A DNA stretch of 5,345 bases from Acidobacteriota bacterium (GCA_005790265.1 SXVE01000150.1:1-5345), one strand, 5' to 3'. Shown: positions 1-5,278, counted from the stretch's first letter. Notes: generated by a model from the letters alone, not told the origin. Numbers and translations are program-made.

Positions 1-584
1 CGTTTGATAAAGTCGGGAAAATGCTCGGACTCGGTTATCCCGGCGGTCCGATGATCGAAAAAATTTCCAAAGAAGGCGACGCGGGCAAAATAAAATTTCC
101 CATCGCGAAAATATCCGACGGACGACCGGATTTCAGCTTTAGCGGACTGAAAACCGCCGTCGCGCGCTACATTCGCGAAAACAACGTTGCGCCCGTTGCT
201 GAACAGGAAACTCCGTCGCAGACGATCAAGGATTTGGCGGCGAGCTTTCAGGCGACGGTCGTTAAATCCTTGATGGGAACGACGGAAAAACTCGCCGTTG
301 AGTTGCAGCCGAAAACTTTAATCGTGGCGGGCGGCGTCGCGTGCAACGGCGCGCTGCACGAAGCGGCGGACAAAATCGGCGCGAAATTAAATATGCCCGT
401 TTATTTTCCGTCGAAACATCTCTCGACCGACAACGCCGCGATGATCGCCGCCGCCGGTTATTATCATCTCGCAAGCGGCGAGCAATCCGATTCGCGAATG
501 ACGGCGGACGTCACGATGCGCCTGCAAAACTTTGAAAACGAAGACGCCGACCTCAAAAGAAAAAAAGTCCGTTACCGATTGTAA
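1..584 (+). CDS. tsaD: TsaD, tRNA N6-threonylcarbamoyladenosine transferase (C-terminal part, 5' end outside window)
   Basis: TsaD transfers the threonylcarbamoyl group from threonylcarbamoyl-AMP to A37 of ANN-decoding tRNAs, acting with TsaB and TsaE in the cytoplasm. The frame is open from the first bases: codons from position 3 read FDKVGKMLGLGYPGGP, a conserved TsaD stretch, so the ATG at 21 is internal and not the start. About 193 residues are visible of a protein usually near 340. Further family signatures are FSFSGLKTAV (around 111-150), the ASFQATVV segment, the nucleotide-binding VAGGVACNG (around 321-350) and STDNAAMIAAAGYY (around 424-465), which carries the conserved metal/nucleotide-site Asp of the DNAAMIA motif. 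The N-terminal HxxxH metal motif lies off-window. The stop is TAA at 582-584. The last residues are a basic tail (KRKKVRYRL). No convincing terminator follows. The assignment is secure. Confidence 0.97.
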   Translation, partial: FDKVGKMLGLGYPGGPMIEKISKEGDAGKIKFPIAKISDGRPDFSFSGLKTAVARYIRENNVAPVAEQETPSQTIKDLAASFQATVVKSLMGTTEKLAVELQPKTLIVAGGVACNGALHEAADKIGAKLNMPVYFPSKHLSTDNAAMIAAAGYYHLASGEQSDSRMTADVTMRLQNFENEDADLKRKKVRYRL

Positions 585-679
585 AAACATCGGTTAGTGC
601 GAAAAACGAACATTCATAGCGAAATAATACACGCGAATTCGATGACAGTTAGTTTCCTACAGCAGTTGGATTCGCCGTT

Positions 680-901
680 ATGCTGACGATTCCGCAACCG
701 AGCGACGGCAAAATTGGCGGAATGATCAAGTTTCGCACTGATAACGGCGCGAACAATCTTTACATCAGTACAAACGATTTTGACGGCGCGGCGGCAGATT
801 ATAAAGCACAAAATCAAAAAATTAACTGCTTGCTTTTCTCTTTGGCGAATCGCTACAATTTATTTAGTTTTAACGACATTTTTCAAACGGTAAAATACTA
901 G
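680..901 (+). CDS. Doubtful small ORF or gene remnant, 73 residues, unrecognised
   Basis: I do not recognise this ORF. It begins at ATG 680 and ends with TAG at 899-901. There is no Shine-Dalgarno-like sequence ahead of the ATG, and an in-frame TAG lies ten codons upstream (650-652). The first ~50 codons (MLTIPQPSDGKIGGMIKF and onward) use GGC, GCG, AAC and GAT much like the neighbouring genes and could be real coding sequence. The last ~23 residues are hydrophobic, Phe/Leu/Asn-rich and look like read-through of AT-rich non-coding DNA. It has no signal peptide or cysteine motif (a single Cys near residue 50). The alternatives are a decayed fragment of a larger gene, frameshifted at its ends, or chance. 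I weakly favour a remnant. Confidence 0.18.
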   Translation: MLTIPQPSDGKIGGMIKFRTDNGANNLYISTNDFDGAAADYKAQNQKINCLLFSLANRYNLFSFNDIFQTVKY

Positions 902-1003
902 AAAAACACGCTGATTCTCGTTTGCGCGGGCATTTTTTGATTAAGCAAAAACGCTGAGACGCTTTTTATAAACGAAAATCTCTACTTAGAAAAGCATTTT
1001 TTC

Positions 1004-1010
1004 AGGGGGA
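1004..1010 (+). promoter_or_regulatory. Ribosome binding site of the sugar dehydrogenase gene
   Basis: AGGGGGA lies six bases before the ATG at 1017. It is the clearest Shine-Dalgarno in the window, supports the chosen start and suggests efficient translation of this secreted protein. Confidence 0.8.
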
Positions 1011-1016
1011 AATTTA

Positions 1017-3008
1017 ATGAAAAAAACTGGATTTTGGACAGTTTTGTTTTTAACTTTATTGGCAGCGGCAGCAAACATTTCGGCGCAGACGGCTTTGACC
1101 GTGCGGCTCGCGCCTTATTTGTCTGGTTTGACTTCGCCGGTTTTTGCGACGAGCGCGCGCGATGGTTCGGGACGATTTTTCGTCGTTGAACAAGCGGGAA
1201 TTATCAAAGTCGTGCAACCGAATTCGACAACGCCGACCGAATTTTTAAATATTTCGAGCCGCGTTGTTGCAGGCGGCGAACGCGGGCTTTTGGGTTTGGC
1301 TTTTCATCCACAATACGCGACAAATCGCCGCTTTTTCGTTTATTACACGCGGCAGAGCGACGGCGCGATTCAAATCGCTGAATATCAAGCTTCAGCGGCG
1401 AATCCGAACGTTGCCGTAACGGCTGAAAAAATTCTATTGACGATTCCGCATCCGGATCAATCAAATCACAACGGCGGCACGATTGCTTTCGGCGCGGACG
1501 GTTTTTTATACGCGGGAACGGGCGACGGCGGCGGCGCGAACGATGTGCCGAACAACGCGCAAAATATCAATTCGCTGCTTGGTAAATTTTTGCGAATAGA
1601 TGTTAACGTTCCCGCCGGTTCGACGCAAAATTATGTAATTCCGACGGACAATCCATATGCCGGAGCGACCGCCGGAGCCGATGAAATTTACGCCATTGGT
1701 TTGCGCAATCCGTATCGGTGGTCGTTTGACCGCGCGGGCACGAATCAGCTTTGGGCGGGCGATGTCGGACAAGGTTTGGTCGAAGAAGTTGATATTATCA
1801 CGCGCGGCGGAAATTACGGCTGGCGCATTATGGAAGGAACGGTCTGCAATCCGAATATCAACGGCGGCGCCTGCACTCCGCCCGCCGGACATATTCCGCC
1901 CGTTTTTGAATACAACAACGTCAACAGTCCGCGTTGCGCCGTGACAGGCGGCTACGTTTATCGTGGCGCGCAGGGAACTTTGCCCGCCGGAAGTTATCTT
2001 TACGGCGATTATTGCACCGGCGAAATTCTGCTGTGGAATAACAATCAGCAAACTCTTCTGCTCGATTCGTCGCTGTTTATTTCTTCGTTTGCCGAAGATG
2101 AAGTCGGCGAATTATACGCCGTCGGTTTGGTCGGCGGCACGATTGAAAAAATCGTCAACCCGAATCCGCTGCCGTCCGCCCGAACCAACGCGGATTTTGA
2201 CGGCGACGCGCGAACGGATGTTTCGGTTTTTCGTCCGTCAAACGGCAATTGGTATTCGCTTAACAGTTCAAACAATGCTTTTCGCGCGACGCAGTTCGGA
2301 CAAGACGGCGACATTCCGACGCCGGAAGATTACGACGGCGACGGCAAAACCGATTTCGCTGTCTATCGTCCGTCAAACGGTTTCTGGTATGTTTTGCGCA
2401 GCGGCAACAACACTTTTTCCTCCGTGCAGTTCGGCGCGAATACTGACGTTCCGGTCGCCGGTGATTACGACGGCGATTCCAAAGCCGACGTCGCCGTTTT
2501 TCGCCCGACCAACGGTAATTGGTATCGCTTAAATAGTTCAAACAACGCGTTTAGCGCGATTCAGTTCGGTCAAAACGGCGATGTGCCGTCGCATAGTGAT
2601 TACGACGGCGACAAAAGAACGGACATTGCGGTTTTTCGACCAACTAACGGAATGTGGTACGCGCTCAATAGTGCAAACAACGCGGCTTCTTTCGTTCAAT
2701 TCGGTCAAAACGGCGACACTCCGGTGCCCGGCGATTATGACGGCGACGGCAAAACCGATTACGCAGTTTTCCGCAACACATCCGGGATTTGGTATATTCT
2801 GCGCAGTTCAAGCGGGTTTTTCTCGAGACAGTTTGGGCAAAACGGCGACGTGACGGCAGCCGGTGATTACGACGGCGATTTAAAAGATGATATTGCCGTT
2901 TGGCGCAACGGAACTTGGTATATTACGCGCAGCTCAAACAACACCATCCAATTTTTGCAGTTTGGACAAACCGGCGATTTGCCTTTGCCTTTTTATGACA
3001 AACCGTAA
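1017..3008 (+). CDS. Secreted PQQ-dependent sugar dehydrogenase-like protein with six C-terminal FG-GAP/VCBS-type repeats
   Basis: The 663-residue product starts with a signal peptide: KK, a hydrophobic core at residues 6-19, and likely cleavage after ISA at residue 23. Residues ~28-380 match the glucose/sorbosone dehydrogenase family, a six-bladed propeller related to soluble PQQ glucose dehydrogenase and E. coli YliI. Signatures are GERGLLGLAFHP (87-98), NHNGGTIAFGADG (150-162, with His151 in the position of the catalytic His), GTGDGGG (167-173), GLRNPYRWSFD (228-238), AGDVGQ (247-252), GGNYGWR (264-270) and TGGYVYRG (310-317). Cys277, 286, 307 and 333 could form disulfides after export. 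Six ~45-residue repeats follow (393-661). The likely role is periplasmic or extracellular oxidation of a sugar or other alcohol with PQQ. The substrate cannot be read from sequence, and no PQQ synthesis gene is nearby. It appears monocistronic, with a strong ribosome binding site and a downstream hairpin. Family assignment is confident; catalytic activity is inferred. Confidence 0.92.
   Translation: MKKTGFWTVLFLTLLAAAANISAQTALTVRLAPYLSGLTSPVFATSARDGSGRFFVVEQAGIIKVVQPNSTTPTEFLNISSRVVAGGERGLLGLAFHPQYATNRRFFVYYTRQSDGAIQIAEYQASAANPNVAVTAEKILLTIPHPDQSNHNGGTIAFGADGFLYAGTGDGGGANDVPNNAQNINSLLGKFLRIDVNVPAGSTQNYVIPTDNPYAGATAGADEIYAIGLRNPYRWSFDRAGTNQLWAGDVGQGLVEEVDIITRGGNYGWRIMEGTVCNPNINGGACTPPAGHIPPVFEYNNVNSPRCAVTGGYVYRGAQGTLPAGSYLYGDYCTGEILLWNNNQQTLLLDSSLFISSFAEDEVGELYAVGLVGGTIEKIVNPNPLPSARTNADFDGDARTDVSVFRPSNGNWYSLNSSNNAFRATQFGQDGDIPTPEDYDGDGKTDFAVYRPSNGFWYVLRSGNNTFSSVQFGANTDVPVAGDYDGDSKADVAVFRPTNGNWYRLNSSNNAFSAIQFGQNGDVPSHSDYDGDKRTDIAVFRPTNGMWYALNSANNAASFVQFGQNGDTPVPGDYDGDGKTDYAVFRNTSGIWYILRSSSGFFSRQFGQNGDVTAAGDYDGDLKDDIAVWRNGTWYITRSSNNTIQFLQFGQTGDLPLPFYDKP
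2193..2999 (+). repeat. Six tandem ~135-base (45-residue) coding repeats, FG-GAP/VCBS type
   Basis: The repeat units start at residues 393, 438, 483, 528, 573 and 617, so the spacing is 45, 45, 45, 45 and 44 residues. Each begins with a D-[FY]-DGD-x-[KR]-x-D-like acidic loop, of a kind that binds calcium in related repeats. This is followed by a hydrophobic strand (AVFRP), NG, an aromatic WY pair, a polar segment and QFGQNGD. Unit 6 is one residue shorter and has the loop DYDGDLKDD, which lacks the usual basic-x-Asp pattern, and WRNG in place of FRPSNG. Units 1 and 3 are the most alike at both DNA and protein level. The array probably folds as a second beta-propeller or binding module used for adhesion, surface retention or carbohydrate contact. 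That role is inferred. Confidence 0.9.
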
Positions 3009-3076
3009 AAGCGGTTACGCGTTGCAAGTGATCGAAAGATTAATTTGTGATTGGTAATTGAAAATTCGTCACTATT

Positions 3077-3799
3077 TCAAACGGCGCGAGCAAGAGTGAA
3101 AACATACACTTTGCTCGCGCCCGCTTTTTTGAGCGCTTTGGCGCAGCTCGAAACGGTCGCGCCGGAAGTGAAAACATCGTCAACAAGCAAAATCGTGCGA
3201 TCTTTTATCAGTTCAGAGCGTTTGACCGCAAAAGCATTTTTAACCGTCAGTTCGCGCGCTTTTTTGTCCATTCCGGCGCGGTGCATCGGCGTATGAATTT
3301 GCCGCGTCAGACTCGCGTCGTCAATTTCGATTTTTGTTTCGCGCGCGATGATTTCAGCGAGCGTCGCCGCTTGATTGAATCCGCGTTCGTGAAATCGTTT
3401 TTTGGAAAGCGGAACGGGAATGATGAGATTTACACCGGGAAAATTCGATTGATGAGAAGCGGAAATAAAAAACCGGCGCAGAGTTGCGCCGGTATGATTT
3501 TCGGTTTTGAGATTAACGACCGATGCGGCGAGCGCCTTTTCGTAAATTCCGACGGCGCGCGCCGCATCGTAAAAATGTTCGTCGCAGCGATGACAGAAAG
3601 TTGTCACCGGCGCGCCGGAATCGCTTAAAAAATTGCCGCACTTGTCGCAGATCGTTTCGCTGCCCGAAAATATTCGCGTGCTTTCCCAGCAAACACGGCA
3701 AGCGATGCCGTCAGCCGAATGCTCGACGCTGCCCGCACAAATTTGACAGGCTTGCGGGTAAACGATTGTGAGCAGAGAATCGTAAATTTTGGCAAACAT
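3077..3799 (-). CDS. comF: ComF-family amidophosphoribosyltransferase-like protein
   Basis: The 240-residue product has the normal ComF layout. An N-terminal zinc-binding region carries four Cys pairs (C18/C21, C34/C37, C51/C54, C69/C72), and a phosphoribosyltransferase domain follows: IPVPLSKKRFHERGFNQA at 127-144 and the PRPP loop ILLVDDVFTSGAT at 203-215. In naturally transformable bacteria ComF/ComFC proteins act on the cytoplasmic side of DNA uptake. In many others they are conserved with unknown roles, so competence cannot be assumed here. The start is fixed by an in-frame TAA immediately before the ATG. No Shine-Dalgarno is visible (the upstream bases are AAAAATATAA). The gene lies 80 bases downstream of the DksA-like gene on the same strand and converges with the dehydrogenase. 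Oddities are a strong sense-strand terminator-like hairpin inside the gene and the 3' end doubling as a terminator for the opposite gene. Confidence 0.93.
   Translation of the reverse strand: MFAKIYDSLLTIVYPQACQICAGSVEHSADGIACRVCWESTRIFSGSETICDKCGNFLSDSGAPVTTFCHRCDEHFYDAARAVGIYEKALAASVVNLKTENHTGATLRRFFISASHQSNFPGVNLIIPVPLSKKRFHERGFNQAATLAEIIARETKIEIDDASLTRQIHTPMHRAGMDKKARELTVKNAFAVKRSELIKDRTILLVDDVFTSGATVSSCAKALKKAGASKVYVFTLARAV
3083..3130 (+). terminator. Probable intrinsic terminator of the sugar dehydrogenase gene, embedded in the comF 3' end
   Basis: GGCGCGAGCAA at 3083-3093 pairs perfectly with TTGCTCGCGCC at 3111-3121 (11 bp). The stem can extend by AGTG/CACT (3095-3098 with 3107-3110) across a one-base bulge. 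Three bases after the stem is a run of six T (3125-3130) on the plus strand, giving terminator geometry for the dehydrogenase transcript, 74 bases past its stop codon. On the minus strand the hairpin is followed by GTTTGAAAT with no T run, so it is a poorer terminator for comF, though it could protect that 3' end. It also encodes the last ~12 residues of ComF. Confidence 0.68.
3467..3493 (-). terminator. Terminator-like hairpin plus T run inside comF, sense orientation
   Basis: On the minus strand ACCGGCGCA (3493-3485), loop ACTC and TGCGCCGGT (3480-3472) form a perfect 9-bp stem with a four-base loop. The strand continues directly into six T (3472-3467, the first shared with the stem), then ATTT. 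This is textbook intrinsic-terminator geometry, yet it lies in the middle of the comF reading frame (Thr103 to Ile112). Actively translating ribosomes would normally mask it, so it would work mainly when translation lags. The structure is seen directly; its activity is inferred. Confidence 0.55.
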
Positions 3800-3840
3800 T
3801 TATATTTTTGCCGCAGCAAAACCGCCGGTCAGAAAATTTT

Positions 3841-3854
3841 TGAACAATTGTTCA
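3841..3854. promoter_or_regulatory. Perfect 14-base palindrome upstream of comF, candidate operator
   Basis: TGAACAATTGTTCA is exactly self-complementary. It sits 42-55 bases before the comF start, in the 80-base gap after the DksA-like gene. Its core GAAC-N4-GTTC fits the LexA box known from Bacillus and several other phyla, so SOS control is one possibility. Other dimeric repressors would also suit a site of this symmetry. No clean -35/-10 pair is visible next to it. Confidence 0.4.
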
Positions 3855-3879
3855 CCGCGCAAAAAAGATAGCGAGAAAA

Positions 3880-4233
3880 TTAATCTTCTTCGAGCAAGCC
3901 CTGTTCTAAAAGCTGTTGGCAGTCGAGACAATAGCGTGCCCACGGAATCGCATTTAATCGTTTCGGGTTGATATCTTTTTCGCAATTCTGGCAAGTGCCG
4001 TATTCCTCGTCTTCAAGTCGCAGCAGTGCTTCATCAATCAAAACAAGCTGACGGCTTTCGTTTTCCGAAACCGCGAGCATCACGTTTTTTGAATAATTTC
4101 TGACTGCCAGATCAACCGGATCGGGCGTTTCCGAATCGTCAATCGAAAGATCGTTTCCTTTCAGTTTGTTTATCAAAGTCTCGCGCTCGGCGAGCAGTTT
4201 TTCTTTTAATTCTTGCAAATTCAATTCACTCAT
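3880..4233 (-). CDS. DksA/TraR-family zinc-finger transcription regulator, short form
   Basis: The 117-residue product combines a helical N-terminal half, a D-P-V-D-L-A segment (residues 38-43) and a four-Cys zinc finger (C81QNC84 and C102LDC105) between helices. E. coli DksA has the same DPVD-x-A at its coiled-coil tip, the acidic residues that reach through the RNA polymerase secondary channel and enable ppGpp-linked control of initiation. Their presence supports a true DksA-like role rather than a mere zinc-finger relative. The protein is shorter than E. coli DksA (151), lacking N-terminal residues, and ends in an acidic LLEQGLLEED tail. Its ATG overlaps the rlmH stop as ATGA, implying translational coupling; no well-spaced Shine-Dalgarno is seen. 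Being behind rsfS and rlmH, it would be co-expressed with ribosome-linked functions. The family is confident; whether it is the genome's main DksA or a paralogue is unknown, so no symbol is given. Confidence 0.9.
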   Translation of the reverse strand: MSELNLQELKEKLLAERETLINKLKGNDLSIDDSETPDPVDLAVRNYSKNVMLAVSENESRQLVLIDEALLRLEDEEYGTCQNCEKDINPKRLNAIPWARYCLDCQQLLEQGLLEED

Positions 4234-4670
4234 TTTTGATACGGAAAACCTTTTATAATCGTAAAAGCTCGGTAAAGCTGTTCTAACAAAACGACACGCG
4301 CCATATCGTGCGTAAAAGTCAGAAACGACAAGGATAAACTAAACTCTGCCGTTTCGACAACCTCTGCGGCGACGCCTTCGGCTCCGCCAATGACAAAAGT
4401 TACATCTTTCAATCCGCGATTTTGCCATTTTTCAATTTCTTTCGCCAAATCCGGCGAAGAAACGTGACGTCCTTTAACATCCATCACGCAGACGAATCCA
4501 CTTTGATTCACATTTTCCAGAATGCGTTTGCTTTCGATTTCCTTGCCCGCGTCTTTAATCTCTGTGATTTCACACTTTACAAAATGCGAAAGACGCTGCA
4601 AATACTCTTCTTGCAGCGCCCGCCAGTTTTTATCTTTTGTTTTGCCGACCCAGACAAATCGAAATTTCAT
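4230..4670 (-). CDS. rlmH: RlmH, 23S rRNA (pseudouridine1915-N3)-methyltransferase
   Basis: RlmH methylates N3 of pseudouridine 1915 in helix 69 of 23S rRNA, acting on assembled 70S ribosomes as a SPOUT (knotted) homodimer using S-adenosylmethionine. The 146-residue product is near the family length (about 155). It shows the N-terminal WVGKTKDK strand-loop, a central VMDVKGRHVSSPDLAKEI, the SAM-binding FVIGGAEGV (92-100), and the knot region FTHDMARVVLLEQLYRAF (119-136). The C-terminal tail is GFPYQK, where E. coli and Staphylococcus have YH followed by a basic residue, so the usual His is Gln here (codon CAA). The ATG start gives the standard N-terminus (MKFRFVWVGK). No good Shine-Dalgarno precedes it, and a possible GC-rich hairpin lies just upstream. 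It is 46 bases after rsfS and overlaps the DksA-like gene by four bases, which suggests an operon. Confidence 0.96.
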   Translation of the reverse strand: MKFRFVWVGKTKDKNWRALQEEYLQRLSHFVKCEITEIKDAGKEIESKRILENVNQSGFVCVMDVKGRHVSSPDLAKEIEKWQNRGLKDVTFVIGGAEGVAAEVVETAEFSLSLSFLTFTHDMARVVLLEQLYRAFTIIKGFPYQK

Positions 4671-4677
4671 ATCTTTG

Positions 4678-4736
4678 CGCCGCGCGCACAGCTAATTTAC
4701 ATTCTCGTCGCGGCGATTAAAATGTTTCGCGCCGCG
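4678..4736 (-). promoter_or_regulatory. Three-arm, mutually exclusive hairpin arrangement between rsfS and rlmH
   Basis: CGCCGCG occurs at 4678-4684 and again at 4730-4736, and the complement CGCGGCG lies between them at 4709-4715. The middle arm can pair with either outer arm but not both (7 bp each, loops of 24 and 14 bases). In the minus-strand message the last arm sits 8-14 bases before the rlmH ATG, where a ribosome binding site would be. The layout resembles a translational or attenuation switch. Short GC-rich words are common in this DNA, so chance is quite possible. Confidence 0.25.
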
Positions 4737-5190
4737 CGTTTGTTTCAGTTAATTCCGACGGAAGATCAACGCGTTTCGCATCGCGCCACAACCTTTCCAA
4801 ATCGTAGAATTCGCGCGCGTTTTTCTCGAAAATATGCACGATAAAATCGCCGTAATCAAGCAGAATCCATTCGGCGGAACTGTAGCCTTCGACGCGCACC
4901 GGACGCGAATTTAGCTGTTTTTTCAACTGTTCGTTAATCTCGTCGGAAATCGCCTGCACCTGCCGCTGATTGCTGCCGCTCGCGACGATAAAAAATTCCG
5001 TAAAACTCGCGATTTCGCGCAGATCAATGGCGACTAAATTCGTCGCTTTTTTCTCGCTCGAGCAGTGCAGGGCGAGTTTTACTTCGTCGTCCAAATCGGA
5101 AAAAGGCGTTAGATTCTGTTCGATTTCAATCGTTACGCTTTCGCGCTGTAAAGTTTTTTCCTGTAATTCTTCCATAATTTCATTTATCAT
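4717..5190 (-). CDS. rsfS: RsfS, ribosomal silencing factor
   Basis: RsfS binds ribosomal protein uL14 on the 50S subunit and blocks joining with 30S, lowering translation in starvation or stationary phase. The conserved domain is complete (residue numbers from the ATG at 5190): an acidic lead (DLDDEVKLALHC), KKATNLVAIDLREIASFTEFFIVASG (about 47-72), SNQRQVQAI (73-81), VEGYSSAEWILLDYGDFIVHIF (about 100-121) and REFYDLERLW (126-135). The frame stays open to a TTG at 5241, but ATG 5190 is preferred because GAAGGA lies ten bases before it; ATG 5175 has no such site. With ATG 5190 the protein has 157 residues, longer than the usual ~105-130 because of a polar N-terminal extension of about 30 residues and a short charged C-terminal tail. 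It lies between nadD and rlmH, a widespread gene order. The function call is secure; the start is moderately so. Confidence 0.93.
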   Translation of the reverse strand: MINEIMEELQEKTLQRESVTIEIEQNLTPFSDLDDEVKLALHCSSEKKATNLVAIDLREIASFTEFFIVASGSNQRQVQAISDEINEQLKKQLNSRPVRVEGYSSAEWILLDYGDFIVHIFEKNAREFYDLERLWRDAKRVDLPSELTETNARRETF

Positions 5191-5200
5191 CGGACATTTA

Positions 5201-5206
5201 TCCTTC
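5201..5206 (-). promoter_or_regulatory. Ribosome binding site deciding the rsfS start
   Basis: GAAGGA on the minus strand lies ten bases ahead of ATG 5190. The spacing is slightly long, but this is the only purine-rich match near the three candidate starts (TTG 5241, ATG 5190, ATG 5175). Confidence 0.5.
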
Positions 5207-5214
5207 AACATCAA

Positions 5215-5241
5215 ATAATACCGAGCATTTGTCGGCGGCAA
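5215..5241 (-). promoter_or_regulatory. Weak candidate promoter for rsfS-rlmH and following genes
   Basis: On the minus strand TTGCCG (5241-5236) and TATTAT (5220-5215) resemble -35 and -10 boxes with a short 15-base spacer. A start about seven bases further on would leave the rsfS Shine-Dalgarno in a short leader. If real, it gives the rsfS group its own promoter in addition to read-through from nadD. The short spacer makes this tentative. Confidence 0.22.
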
Positions 5242-5278
5242 TATTAATCGAAAACGCTTGTTATTTTTTTGATAAACA

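Larger units (their letters stand above)
585..1016. other. 432-base spacer between tsaD and the sugar dehydrogenase gene
   Basis: This stretch contains no recognisable gene or RNA. The first part (about 640-830) still has host-like codon texture in one frame, covered by a doubtful ORF listed separately. The last ~110 bases are AT-rich and presumably hold the promoter of the dehydrogenase gene. The best AT-rich element is TATAAA at 967-972, but the nearest TTGATT (937-942) is 24 bases upstream, so no sigma-70 promoter can be assigned. ACGCT occurs twice in direct orientation at 951-955 and 959-963, and GCATTTTTT occurs at 930-938 and 994-1002. I can attach no function to either. Confidence 0.5.

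Noticed and set aside
574..594. Inverted repeat ACCGAT/ATCGGT spanning the tsaD stop codon
   Set aside because: The stem is only 6 bp with a 9-base loop and no T run after it, too weak to call a terminator.
930..954. AT-rich hairpin (TTTTTG / CAAAAA) ahead of the dehydrogenase gene
   Set aside because: It has six A-T-rich pairs with mismatches beyond, as expected by chance in this base composition.
937..972. TTGATT and TATAAA as a promoter for the dehydrogenase gene
   Set aside because: The spacing is 24 bases, too long for a sigma-70 type promoter; no better pair was found.
1506..2051. 181-residue open frame on the minus strand inside the dehydrogenase gene
   Set aside because: It is antisense to a well-supported domain, has no family features, and arises from the GGC/GCG-rich codon pattern.
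1963..2532. 189-residue alternative plus-strand frame over the dehydrogenase C-terminal half
   Set aside because: It is a frame-shifted reading of the repeat array (Arg/Thr/Pro-rich, low complexity), with no start signal.
3795..3804. TATAAAT overlapping the comF ATG as a -10 box
   Set aside because: A start site from it would fall inside the gene, downstream of the only usable ATG.
4422..4844. 140-residue plus-strand open frame across rlmH and the end of rsfS
   Set aside because: It is antisense to two conserved genes, has an implausible composition and no recognisable motif.
5191..5241. TTG at 5241 (or the ATG at 5211) as the rsfS start
   Set aside because: Neither has a Shine-Dalgarno, and the added residues do not resemble RsfS. 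ATG 5190 has GAAGGA upstream.
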